DNA of 50,221 nucleotides from the NCBI GenBank assembly GCA_021163295.1, contig JAGGXD010000213.1, positions 1 through 50,221 on the forward strand, read 5' to 3'. The stretch is from Bacteroidales bacterium. Lineage in GTDB: Bacteria > Bacteroidota > Bacteroidia > Bacteroidales > VadinHA17. Shown here one piece after another: positions 8,470 through 18,045 of this stretch (its first letter is position 1; every line of letters begins with the position of its first letter). Below the pieces are notes generated by a model, which had not been told where the DNA came from, did no database searches, and saw nothing but the letters and a program-made list of their open reading frames with translations. Made by a program: the position numbers and the translations under genes.

Positions 8470-11400
8470 TTATTGTTTAAGGATCCGGTAAACCACAACA
8501 TTTTCATCAACATAGATAGTAAAAAGGTAAGGACCCGGAATTAAAGTATTTATCGGTATTTCTATTGTTTGAAATCCTTCCGGAACATAATATTTTTTTT
8601 CTAATATAACTTGCCCGGTAAGGTTCATTATTCGAACCAAAAACTCTCCCTCATCAGTTGTTTTAACCGAAAGATTAAGGAAATCTCTCGCCGGATTTGG
8701 AAATAAACTTATTTCTGTAAGCCAGTCTAATGGAACCTGCTTAAGACTGGTATGGTGGTCAATTAAAATAAAGACTGAGTCGTTATGGTAAGTAGTGTCT
8801 TCATCCAATTGCGTATAGCTTGAAATTGTATATGACTGGAAGTCAGAAAGATCAGCGGTTGATGAAAATATAAAAAGGATGCTATCACCTGCAGAAATTA
8901 GTGTATCAACAAAATCGCTTGTCAGGATTGAATCATTAATTGAATAAAATACCGGGAATTCTGATACGGAAATTGTTCCAAAATTACCAATCCATATGCT
9001 AACCGGTTCATCATTCGTATAATAGGTTTTTTGAGCAGGTAATGCAAAAGATAATACACCAACATCAATAGTCGGTATATTTTCAACTATTATTGTTAGA
9101 GTATCATTTCCACGGAAGTTATCCCTGGAAAGAATCGTGAAGATTTCAAACCTGTATTCTTTAAACAGTGAAAGATCGGCAGGAATTGAAAATGTATGTA
9201 GTAGAGAGCCGTAAGGATCCAAAACAGATCGTATTGTGTCAACAACTATATTTACACCATCAACCTTATATCCTGCATATAAAGAGTCAACAGGTTCTGA
9301 GCCAAAGTTTTTTATTTCTACAATAATATCTTCACTATTGGTAAGGTTCAGCCCTGACATGGGGGTTATCAACTGGCCTGGACCAATATTGAATTTTGTA
9401 AATGTATAATCGGGGAAAACAATAAAGTCAATCCATGCCTTGTCTTCTCCGCGGCTTACTGATCCATCCTTCATATATATCCACTGGAGTGTATGGTCGC
9501 CGGTGAAAAGTGGATATTCCTGCAGTGCCCAATTACTCACGCCCGACCATGCTTCAACCTGAACAGAATCAATATAAAATCTCAGAAAATCGTAATTATT
9601 TTCAGATGAGATTTTCCGGTAAAACGAGATAGTATCATCAGTAAATATTTCAAGTGACATGGATAGTTCCGATTTCCGGCTATGACTGATGGAGCCTGAT
9701 TGTGCTGTAAAACTTCCTTCATAGGGACTGGAAGAGACAATGGTCCAGGGATACAAACTGTCGTTTTTCCAGTTATACTGATAGAAGTCACCGCTTTCGA
9801 AACTTTCATATATTAGTCCTATGGGAAGATTGAATGAGTCTTTGGCTAAATAATTCTCTGAACCGGAACTAAGGTTAAATGTTGCAATTGTCCCCTGCGG
9901 AGCTGAAGAATCGATCTCTACGGTGAATAAAGCATATTTCGTTTCCGATTCCTTAAGTTCAGTAAAAATAAATGTTTCATTTTGAATAGCAACATAACTG
10001 TTTGATGTAATAAGTGAACTTGTAAGATCATATGTACTGCTATGTCCTATATTAGATATCTCAACCTGGATATCAGCTTTTTCTCCGGGGTCAAGCTTAT
10101 TATTCCCGTTTCCTTCTGCGATATCTAATATCTTTGTTTTACCAATTTCCAAAACAGGGGCATTTAACTTTATCCTGAAATATGAATCCCAATTATTTCC
10201 TGCGAAATCAGTAATTTCCAGATGCATGGTTGCCATATGCTGATCCGGAATACTATCCATTATTTTTATCTGAAAGGCATATTGGATAGTCGAATTAGTG
10301 TGTGCATTCACAGTTCCATATGATTCTATACTGTCCAGAAGTTGAATGAATAAATCCTTTGTAGATAGTTTTGTAATAACACCACCGGTATTTTCAGGAC
10401 CGGTATTTTCCAGAGTAAGAGTAATTCCTATTTTTTCTCCCCAATCAGCTAAATGATCGTAATTTCCGGCAGTGTCTTCCAAAATGTGATCCTTATAAGT
10501 AACGTAAGGACCATTATCCGCGACAATATTCAATGTGTCAATAAATGGTTTCCGGTTTTGTTTAGTAATTACCAGTTCAGCAAGTTTTACTGAGTCAACA
10601 GGCAGAAACTCGAGTATAGCAACACCTGATGCATCGGTGTAGGTTGCATCCAGTAATTTGCCGTCGATAGAAAGAGCAGCATAAGCATTTTGTTCGCATT
10701 GAAAATGAAGATTATAAATACCTACAGGCAATGTGTCCGGGACATTTACAACCATTGGATCAGGAACAGAAAAATATACCATTAACGAAGGGTCGCCTAA
10801 CATCGTATATATTTCCCAGTAATATTTACTACGTGTTGAATTACTTTCTGTAACAGCAAGATTCCCTGCATACATCATTTGCCCCTGGGTTGTGTACCAG
10901 TCTGTTTCCGGTTCCCCGTTATCATGAAAAACACGGTCGTACATTCCCAATCCGGTTTCTGCATATGTCGGGTTGGCTTTTATGGGCCCAATACCAACAG
11001 CCCAGTAATAGTCTTCATCCCAGTATGAGTCGTTTGTGCAACCCATGTATCCCAGGGCTCCTTTTTCTTTCGCCCTGACAAGTGCTTCACCTAAACAATT
11101 ACCCAATTGGAAAGTTGCAGTAGAGCAACCATTACCTATCATCAAAGGATATTTACTCAAATTTTTGAGGCTGTCAATATCACTGATGTTAAACTCCGGA
11201 TTTAACCATCGGTTAGATACTCCATGCCCTGTATAATTCACAAACCCGACACCATCGCTGATATTTTTTATTATACTATCGGAACTGCTTCCTGATTCCG
11301 GGTGAAGGTATGTGTGAGAGTTAATGCCATGAGCAGGGTTGAAATAATAGTTGGTTCCGTAGTTGATCTGGCCATTTCCCCAGACCGAGGCATAGGAGCC

Positions 11401-12582
11401 GTCTACACCTGCAATCATTACTGCCTCATCAAGAAATGAAGGGTCAGGAAACAGATATTGTTCATATTCCATGATCTTATTAATTTGCGGGATAAGTTCA
11501 GATGTGTCTCTGGCTGAAAGACGACCATAGAAAACATCAGGCAGATAGTCTCCATTACCATCATATTCCGCATAGTAAAGATCAGTTACCTGTCCTGATG
11601 ACTGAGATGCTGGTATTTGTTCAACATCACCGACAATCAATAAAAATGTTGGAGCAGGATTTTCAGGAGTCGCCGATACATAAATTCCTTTTAAGGTATC
11701 CTTCAATTCCTCACGGGTGGTGCCTGCACCGTTTTCTCCGGTGTATAACTCAATAACATTAAATCCTTTCCGTGTTTTCCATTTGATAAAAGGTTGAAGA
11801 ATATCGTGAAATATCGTATCTGAGAGGATGACATATTTAACGGGGCTTTCAGCTTCTGCACTTTTTGTCTCTTCTGTTTTGTAGCTGAGTATCTTGCTGA
11901 GAGTATTTTCAAATGCCCGGCTTTTATATTTATTTTTTAACATTTTATCCTGTTCTATATCGGGATTCTCAAAAACAATCTCAATATCAGCTTTATAAAT
12001 GACTTTCAATATATTGGAAACAGGATTATACCTAAATGGAGAGATCTGTAATCCGGCAATTCTTTGTCCCCGTATTTTTCCTTTTTCTTCTACTTTAATA
12101 AATTTATCCTTATTGAACCTGTTAAGAGAATAAAACGGTTTGTTAAATAAGAATTTAAGACTATCTGAACTTATTTGTTTTTGTCCGGATGGCTGTGATG
12201 GGAATATTTTGTTCTGTATGCCGTATTGTGCAAGTGGAATTTCTTTCTCTTTTATCGATTTTAGTACTATTCTTATTTCTGCTCCTGCCGGGATCTTTAT
12301 TAATTTGTTCAATTCCGGTAATTCCGGAAGCCCTTCATTATAGTTAGTCTGAAAACCTCCAACAACCAGTCTGATAAAGTCTCCTTCACCGGTGTTCACC
12401 GGAAGGAGATTATACGAGGATAATTTAAATTGTATTTTAAGAGAATTTATATTATTTGATATAATATCCAAGCCGGTTGCTTCAGGAACAAGGTTCACCC
12501 TGGTTGAAGTTTGGGCATAACTGTTCCAGACAAACAAACAGAAAAAAAGTATAAGAAACCCCCCGATCTTTACGACCCTCAT
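8470..12582 (-). CDS. C25 (gingipain-like) cysteine peptidase secreted by T9SS
   Basis: This 1370-residue exported protein has a signal peptide (residues 1-23, ending SYAQ), a propeptide-like region with KLIKIPAGAEIRI, and a C25 caspase-like peptidase domain around 245-600. The catalytic pair is recognisable: His in VNYTGHGVSNRW near residue 453, and Cys in MIGNGCSTATFQ near residue 486. A CARDB/Ig-like series of beta domains fills about 690-1285. The last 80 residues (SLFPNPARDFLNLSV to the end) are a type A type IX sorting domain, so the protein is probably sent across the outer membrane and attached to the surface. It is likely a surface protease that degrades proteins. The 134-bp divergent gap to the propeller-phosphatase gene is AT-rich. 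Confidence 0.92.
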   Translation of the reverse strand: MRVVKIGGFLILFFCLFVWNSYAQTSTRVNLVPEATGLDIISNNINSLKIQFKLSSYNLLPVNTGEGDFIRLVVGGFQTNYNEGLPELPELNKLIKIPAGAEIRIVLKSIKEKEIPLAQYGIQNKIFPSQPSGQKQISSDSLKFLFNKPFYSLNRFNKDKFIKVEEKGKIRGQRIAGLQISPFRYNPVSNILKVIYKADIEIVFENPDIEQDKMLKNKYKSRAFENTLSKILSYKTEETKSAEAESPVKYVILSDTIFHDILQPFIKWKTRKGFNVIELYTGENGAGTTREELKDTLKGIYVSATPENPAPTFLLIVGDVEQIPASQSSGQVTDLYYAEYDGNGDYLPDVFYGRLSARDTSELIPQINKIMEYEQYLFPDPSFLDEAVMIAGVDGSYASVWGNGQINYGTNYYFNPAHGINSHTYLHPESGSSSDSIIKNISDGVGFVNYTGHGVSNRWLNPEFNISDIDSLKNLSKYPLMIGNGCSTATFQLGNCLGEALVRAKEKGALGYMGCTNDSYWDEDYYWAVGIGPIKANPTYAETGLGMYDRVFHDNGEPETDWYTTQGQMMYAGNLAVTESNSTRSKYYWEIYTMLGDPSLMVYFSVPDPMVVNVPDTLPVGIYNLHFQCEQNAYAALSIDGKLLDATYTDASGVAILEFLPVDSVKLAELVITKQNRKPFIDTLNIVADNGPYVTYKDHILEDTAGNYDHLADWGEKIGITLTLENTGPENTGGVITKLSTKDLFIQLLDSIESYGTVNAHTNSTIQYAFQIKIMDSIPDQHMATMHLEITDFAGNNWDSYFRIKLNAPVLEIGKTKILDIAEGNGNNKLDPGEKADIQVEISNIGHSSTYDLTSSLITSNSYVAIQNETFIFTELKESETKYALFTVEIDSSAPQGTIATFNLSSGSENYLAKDSFNLPIGLIYESFESGDFYQYNWKNDSLYPWTIVSSSPYEGSFTAQSGSISHSRKSELSMSLEIFTDDTISFYRKISSENNYDFLRFYIDSVQVEAWSGVSNWALQEYPLFTGDHTLQWIYMKDGSVSRGEDKAWIDFIVFPDYTFTKFNIGPGQLITPMSGLNLTNSEDIIVEIKNFGSEPVDSLYAGYKVDGVNIVVDTIRSVLDPYGSLLHTFSIPADLSLFKEYRFEIFTILSRDNFRGNDTLTIIVENIPTIDVGVLSFALPAQKTYYTNDEPVSIWIGNFGTISVSEFPVFYSINDSILTSDFVDTLISAGDSILFIFSSTADLSDFQSYTISSYTQLDEDTTYHNDSVFILIDHHTSLKQVPLDWLTEISLFPNPARDFLNLSVKTTDEGEFLVRIMNLTGQVILEKKYYVPEGFQTIEIPINTLIPGPYLFTIYVDENVVVYRILKQ

Positions 12583-12671
12583 TATTAACCCATTACCATT
12601 AACAAAGAAGTTGATTATATTTATGTTAGTAAATTATAAATATAATATATTTTTCCTTATTTTTATTAAGC

Positions 12672-12679
12672 TAAATTTG
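12672..12679 (+). promoter_or_regulatory. Candidate Bacteroidota -7 element for the propeller-phosphatase gene
   Basis: TAAATTTG matches the TAnnTTTG element 38 bp before the ATG at 12717. No TTTG lies at the expected distance upstream, so this is weak. Confidence 0.35.
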
Positions 12680-12716
12680 TAATGATAATTAATTAATATT
12701 ATTTCAACGCCACATC

Positions 12717-15700
12717 ATGAAAAGATTTTTAATAATTGCCGGAGTCTTTATTTTTTCTACACTATTTTCTTATACACAGGATGCTGTTGAAGTATACAGG
12801 AAAGGGCTCCCTTTTATAAAAAATTATTCTCCGGATGAAATAGGTGCAGGTGCTCAGAACTGGGCTGTTATAATGGATAATCGCGGTGTGATGTATTTCG
12901 GTAATGGAGATAATGGGGTTCTTGAATTTGATGGAGTGAACTGGAGAAACATTCCAATCTCAAATAATTCTATGGTTTTATCCTTAGGGATTGATGATTA
13001 TGGGACAGTGTATGTTGGAGCTATAGGTGAAATCGGATACCTGCAACCGGGAAATACAGGCGATCTTTATTATGAAAGTCTTATTAACAAAATTGATACC
13101 GCTTCCCGCAGTTTTACTACTGTACTGAAAACATTTTTTTTTGAAGATCATATATATTTTTGTAGTCTGCATTTGATTTTCAAATATTCTCCCGACACAG
13201 ATTCATTGACAGTTATTGATATTCCGGGCTTTGGTTTTAAGTATGGCTTTAAAAGCTTCCCTGTAAATAATCAGATATATCATGGAGATCATGAAGCGGG
13301 TTTACTTATACTTGATGCTGATTCATTCAGGGTTGCTAAAGGAGGTGACTACTTCAATGTGCATGCTATTATGGGGATGATACCCAGTGAAGATAATAAA
13401 ATCTGGATTGGATCTTATAAGAAAGGAATTGTATCATATGACCCGGAAACAGGGAATATTGAAGAAAATATTATATCTGCTGATGCAAATAATTATATTA
13501 AAGAAAGAGGGTTATCCCAGGTTATTCCACTGGGAAATGGCAGAGTGGGATTAGCCACTATAGATGGCGGATTTTTGATTGTTAATAACGAAGGTGAGAT
13601 TATCCAACAATTTGATAAAAGTAACGGGTTGCAGGATGAAATGGTATTTTCTTCATATGTTAACCATTCACAACCTTCTCAATCTCCTCTTTGGCTCGCT
13701 TTAGATATTGGTATTGCCAAGCTTGAAATTAACTCACCTTTAACAAAATTTACTGAATCATCCGGGTTTAAAAATAGTATTAATGATATTATTCAATATA
13801 AAGGAAAAATATTTATTTGTACCAGCTCAGGGGTATATTTTATGGAAGGTGATAGAACTGTCACCTTTCGAAAAGTTGACAATATTAATGGTCAAGCATG
13901 GTCGTTTCTGAAATTTGATGCCGGAGGAACGATTCCTGAGCGGCTTTTGGTTGGGAGTGGTGAGGGATTATTTGATATATCCGGGATAGAAGATGGGATC
14001 CTGATTGATAAGAATGTTGTAGGCAATATACCTCAAGAGCGAAAGTACTTTGTCTTTGAGTTAGCCGGGTCATCTATAAATGGAAACAAAATTTTTCTTG
14101 GCTTAAACACTTCATTTGTGATCCTTGAATACAAGAATGGAATTTGGTATCAAACATATGAAAAGAAATTCCACCAGGAAATCAGGTCGGTTACTGAGGA
14201 TGAAAAAAGTCGATTGTGGCTATGTTCCTCATTTGATGGAGTGAAAATGATGGATTTTTCAGATGGGGATACTGTTATCACTACTTTTACAACTGAAGAT
14301 GGATTACCAAGGAATGATAGAAATTTTATTTCAAAACTTGACAATAAAATCTATTTCATTACACAAGAAGGTCTGTATAGCTTTAATGAAACAAAGGAAA
14401 AATTTGAACCGGATTCGACTTTTGGCAGCAGGTATTCCAGTGGAGAGATAGAAATATTCCGTATGATCAAAGCTGCAAATGGTGATTTATGGTTCAGCCT
14501 GCAGGATGAAAACAGTAAGTGGGTTGAAGTTATGAAGAAGAATCCTGACGGAACCAATAAGCAGGATCTCTCTTTAAAAAGAATTCCTAATAAAGCAATT
14601 GATGCTATTTATAGTGATGATAAAGGAATTATTTGGATGGGAGTATCAAATGAACTTTATAAATATGACAGAGATTTTGAGAAGGATTTCTCAATACCTT
14701 ATAATACTTTAATTCGTCAGGTAAATATCGGCACAGACTCTGTTCTCTTTTACGGAACCAACTATTCTATTGCAGAAAATGGACAATTTCGTGTTGATTT
14801 ATCACAACCAGAGGAATTAGTTCAGGAGATAAAATACAAGTATAATAATTTTACTTTCCAATGGGCAGCACCATTTTTTGAACAGGAAGAGGCAACGTTA
14901 TACCGTTACTGGCTTGAAGGATATTCTGATGAATGGTCAAGATGGAATGAAAAAACAGATTTTACTTTTACAAACCTGCGGCAGGGCAATTATATATTCT
15001 ATGTTCAGGCTCTGAATACTTTCGGAATTGAAAGCAATCCTGCTTTGTACGAATTTTCAATATCGCCACCTTGGTACCAAACAGGTCTTGCTTATTTTAT
15101 CTATATAATAGTTGCTATAATAATTATTATAGTTATTGTTAATTTGTACACTCGCAGGCTTAGGAATGAGAATATCCGACTTGAAGGTATTATCTCTGAA
15201 CGGACTGCTGAAATACGAAAACAAAAAGAAGAGCTGGAAGATAGTATATTGTATGCCAGAAGGATACAAAGAGCCATGTTGCCATCGAAAGATATCCTGG
15301 AAGAGAATTTCCCAAACAATTTTATCTTATTTAAACCAAGGGATGTGGTTAGTGGCGACTATTACTGGATGGCAAAACGTGAAGGTAAAATGTTTATCGT
15401 TGCAGCAGATTGCACGGGACATGGTGTTCCGGGAGCTTTTATGAGTCTTTTGGGAATTTCGTTTTTGAATGAAATAATTGCAAAACCTGAGATTGAAAAA
15501 TCAGGTGAGATGCTTGATGCACTGCGGGAATACGTAATGACATCTCTTAAACAAACAGGGGAAGTGGAAGATGAAACTAAAGATGGAATGGATCTCGCAT
15601 TGATTATCCTGGATAAGCATAATAAAACTATTCAGTACTCAGGTGCTTACAATCCCCTGTATATGGTTCGGGAGCTTAATTCAGATGAGAAAACGAAATT

Positions 15701-16067
15701 GAAAAATGGTGATGAACTGGATTTATCAAAAGGCTCACTTAATAATGATGATTACCTTCTTGAACAAGTTAGTGCAGATAAGATGCCAATTGGTATCTCA
15801 TCAAAAAAATATGACCATTTTAGTCATACCGACCTTGAATTAAAACCCGGACTATCACTATATATGCTTTCTGATGGTTATGTTGATCAGTTTGGCGGAC
15901 CGCTTGGAAAGAAATACATGTCTAAAAAATTCAAGAAACTTATCCTTGATATTCAAGATAAGTCTATGGAGGAACAGGGAAAGATACTGGATGAAACTCT
16001 TATCGAGTGGATTGGGGAGCTGGACCAGATTGATGATGTTCTGGTGGTTGGGTTGAAAATGGATTAA
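12717..16067 (+). CDS. Periplasmic beta-propeller sensor fused to SpoIIE/PP2C-type serine phosphatase
   Basis: The 1116-residue membrane protein has a signal peptide (cleavage near SYTQ). A large two-component-regulator-type propeller covers about 25-690, and a Y_Y_Y Ig-like domain about 700-785 (WLEGYSDEWSRWNEKTDFTF). One membrane helix lies near 789-811, followed by a charged coiled coil (RTAEIRKQKEELEDS). The cytoplasmic part, about 840-1113, is a SpoIIE-like PP2C phosphatase: DVVSGDYYW, AADCTGHGVPGAFMS and LYMLSDGYVDQFGG carry the metal-binding aspartates. It is the layout of a hybrid two-component receptor with the kinase replaced by a phosphatase, so it probably senses an external ligand and dephosphorylates an anti-sigma-antagonist-like partner. 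No partner is visible nearby. Confidence 0.9.
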   Translation: MKRFLIIAGVFIFSTLFSYTQDAVEVYRKGLPFIKNYSPDEIGAGAQNWAVIMDNRGVMYFGNGDNGVLEFDGVNWRNIPISNNSMVLSLGIDDYGTVYVGAIGEIGYLQPGNTGDLYYESLINKIDTASRSFTTVLKTFFFEDHIYFCSLHLIFKYSPDTDSLTVIDIPGFGFKYGFKSFPVNNQIYHGDHEAGLLILDADSFRVAKGGDYFNVHAIMGMIPSEDNKIWIGSYKKGIVSYDPETGNIEENIISADANNYIKERGLSQVIPLGNGRVGLATIDGGFLIVNNEGEIIQQFDKSNGLQDEMVFSSYVNHSQPSQSPLWLALDIGIAKLEINSPLTKFTESSGFKNSINDIIQYKGKIFICTSSGVYFMEGDRTVTFRKVDNINGQAWSFLKFDAGGTIPERLLVGSGEGLFDISGIEDGILIDKNVVGNIPQERKYFVFELAGSSINGNKIFLGLNTSFVILEYKNGIWYQTYEKKFHQEIRSVTEDEKSRLWLCSSFDGVKMMDFSDGDTVITTFTTEDGLPRNDRNFISKLDNKIYFITQEGLYSFNETKEKFEPDSTFGSRYSSGEIEIFRMIKAANGDLWFSLQDENSKWVEVMKKNPDGTNKQDLSLKRIPNKAIDAIYSDDKGIIWMGVSNELYKYDRDFEKDFSIPYNTLIRQVNIGTDSVLFYGTNYSIAENGQFRVDLSQPEELVQEIKYKYNNFTFQWAAPFFEQEEATLYRYWLEGYSDEWSRWNEKTDFTFTNLRQGNYIFYVQALNTFGIESNPALYEFSISPPWYQTGLAYFIYIIVAIIIIIVIVNLYTRRLRNENIRLEGIISERTAEIRKQKEELEDSILYARRIQRAMLPSKDILEENFPNNFILFKPRDVVSGDYYWMAKREGKMFIVAADCTGHGVPGAFMSLLGISFLNEIIAKPEIEKSGEMLDALREYVMTSLKQTGEVEDETKDGMDLALIILDKHNKTIQYSGAYNPLYMVRELNSDEKTKLKNGDELDLSKGSLNNDDYLLEQVSADKMPIGISSKKYDHFSHTDLELKPGLSLYMLSDGYVDQFGGPLGKKYMSKKFKKLILDIQDKSMEEQGKILDETLIEWIGELDQIDDVLVVGLKMD

Positions 16068-16134
16068 TTAAGGATATGAGGTGATGAGGAAATGGGGTGA
16101 TGCGGTGATTATTTCGTAATATGTAACTCATAAT

Positions 16135-17175
16135 ATGACTGCTGAACAATGGGACCGGTTAATAAATATTATCAATGGCACCGGGAACAAGAATCCGGTT
16201 ACCGGTTTTATTGTAGATAGTCCCTGGATTCCCGGATGGTATGGAATTTCTGCTCTCGATTATTACTCGTCTGATGATCTCTGGTTTAAGTCAAACTTAA
16301 AAATCCACAAAACCTTTCCTGATATAATTTTTTTACCAGGTTTTTGGTCTGAATTTGGAATGATTGCTGAGTCTTCTGCCTTTGGTGCCCCTGTCGTATG
16401 GGAAAAGAGATCATTACCTTTCGTGAAAAAAATCATAAATTCTATTGAAGATATCAATTTGCTTAAGAAACCTGATTCCACCAAAGACGGACTCCTTCCG
16501 CTTATTACTAACAGGCTGAAACTTAACGAGGAGAAAATAAAAAGCTTTGGTCACTCTATTAAATTTGCTGTTACCCGCGGACCTCTGAACATTGCTTCAT
16601 ACCTTATGGGTGCCACCGAATTGATGTTGGCAATATCAATGCACCCGAAAAAAATTCACGAACTTATTGAACTAATTACCGATTTCCTTGAAGACTGGTT
16701 AAAATATCAGAAGGAATTGTTTCCTGGTATTGATGGTATATTTATTCTGGATGATATAGTTGGCTTTCTTGGAGAACACCATATAAAAGAGTTTTTTGTT
16801 CCTTACTTTAAAAATATTTTTAATGTTTTTGATGCAAGAATAAAGCTTTTTCATAATGATGCTCATGGTCTTGTTTGTGCACCTTATCTGGAAGAAACAG
16901 GTATTAATATGTTTAATTTTAGTTATAAACATTCCATACCGGATATGCAAGAGAGAGTGGGTAAGGAAATTGTGCTGGTTGGAAATATACCTCCCCGTGA
17001 TGTGCTGGCTGCAGGGTCTGTTCATGATGTAAAAAGTGCAGTTGAGAAAACATGGAAAACAGTGAATCGAAAGGAAAAAATAATCTGGTCGTGTGGCGGA
17101 GGAATGCCACAGGATATTTCAACTGAGAATATTTTGGCCTTTACGGAAACAATTAAAAAGCTTAATAATGAATAG
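16135..17175 (+). CDS. Uroporphyrinogen decarboxylase family (URO-D/MtaA-like) protein
   Basis: A 346-residue cytoplasmic TIM-barrel protein of the URO-D superfamily. The later half has the zinc-site motifs of the methyltransferase-like branch, FHNDAHG and WSCGGGMPQDIS, rather than the heme-biosynthesis HemE pattern. Similar genes often sit in sugar-degradation clusters of Bacteroidota and Planctomycetes with unproven roles. It precedes the ThuA and oxidoreductase genes by 30 bp and is probably in their operon. The start at 16135 is the first ATG of the frame. The gap before it has a degenerate GGTGATG repeat of no clear meaning. Confidence 0.82.
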   Translation: MTAEQWDRLINIINGTGNKNPVTGFIVDSPWIPGWYGISALDYYSSDDLWFKSNLKIHKTFPDIIFLPGFWSEFGMIAESSAFGAPVVWEKRSLPFVKKIINSIEDINLLKKPDSTKDGLLPLITNRLKLNEEKIKSFGHSIKFAVTRGPLNIASYLMGATELMLAISMHPKKIHELIELITDFLEDWLKYQKELFPGIDGIFILDDIVGFLGEHHIKEFFVPYFKNIFNVFDARIKLFHNDAHGLVCAPYLEETGINMFNFSYKHSIPDMQERVGKEIVLVGNIPPRDVLAAGSVHDVKSAVEKTWKTVNRKEKIIWSCGGGMPQDISTENILAFTETIKKLNNE

Positions 17176-17205
17176 AACCCTTGATTAACATAAATTCAAT
17201 TTACA

Positions 17206-18030
17206 ATGAAACACAGGATTACTTTAATTTTATTAATAGTTTTGGCCCTGATGCAGGCGTGTTCCGGTCAGGCGAACACTGAAGAACCAAGGGTTTTGGT
17301 TTATACAAAAAATGGAGAAGGGTATGTTCATGATAATATACCTGCCAGTATAAAAGCAATACAACAACTTGGCAGGGAGAATGGTTTTCTTGTTGATGTT
17401 TCTGAAGATCCTGCTGATTTTACAAGGGAAAAACTTTCTGATTATCAGTGTCTGATCTTTTCTAATACCAATAACCAGGTTTTCGATACAGATGAACAAA
17501 GACTTGCACTGGTTCATTATATTGAAGCGGGAGGTGGTTTTGTGGGAATTCATTCTGCATGTGGATCTGAAAGAAACTGGCCCTGGTTCTGGGCTATGCT
17601 GGGTGGTAAATTCTATCGTCATCCTCCATTCCAGGAGTTTGATATCCGGGTTATTGATCATGATAATTCTGCTACAGGATTTCTGGACGATATATGGAAG
17701 TGGGAAGATGAATGTTATTACCTGGATAATATTAACCCTGATATCCATGTACTGCTTGCAGCAGACCTTACAACTATTGAAGACACTGAGAAAGATAAAT
17801 ACCCCGGAAAGATCTTTGGAGAATTATTTCCGCTTGCCTGGTATCATGAATATGATGGGGGAAGACAATTCTATTCAGCCCTGGGACACAAACCTGAACA
17901 TTATTCAGATCAGGTATATATAAAACATATTCTGGGTGGGATCACGTGGGTTCTCAAAGGAATTCCTGAACTGGATTATTCCAGGATACATACTGATTCT
18001 TTGACCTTTGACCAGATCGATAAAAATTAA
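17206..18030 (+). CDS. ThuA-domain lipoprotein (trehalose-utilisation-like)
   Basis: The 274-residue product has a lipoprotein signal ending ALMQAC (Cys19). The class I glutamine-amidotransferase-like ThuA fold follows, from VLVYTKNGEGYVHDN to the end, with GGGFVGIHSACG (the ThuA nucleophile-elbow region), HPPFQEFDIRV and YYLDNINPDI. ThuA relatives act with a Gfo/Idh/MocA dehydrogenase in 3-keto-glycoside formation or cleavage. Here ThuA stands 15 bp before such a gene, so the two are almost certainly co-transcribed. Export and lipid anchoring suggest it works on the periplasmic side. The exact reaction is not known from the sequence. Confidence 0.88.
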   Translation: MKHRITLILLIVLALMQACSGQANTEEPRVLVYTKNGEGYVHDNIPASIKAIQQLGRENGFLVDVSEDPADFTREKLSDYQCLIFSNTNNQVFDTDEQRLALVHYIEAGGGFVGIHSACGSERNWPWFWAMLGGKFYRHPPFQEFDIRVIDHDNSATGFLDDIWKWEDECYYLDNINPDIHVLLAADLTTIEDTEKDKYPGKIFGELFPLAWYHEYDGGRQFYSALGHKPEHYSDQVYIKHILGGITWVLKGIPELDYSRIHTDSLTFDQIDKN

Positions 18031-18045
18031 TAAAAAGTAAAAAAA

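Noticed and set aside
16077..16111. Degenerate GGTGATG repeats before the URO-D-like gene
   Set aside because: Short, imperfect and without any recognisable function; common noise in AT-rich gaps.
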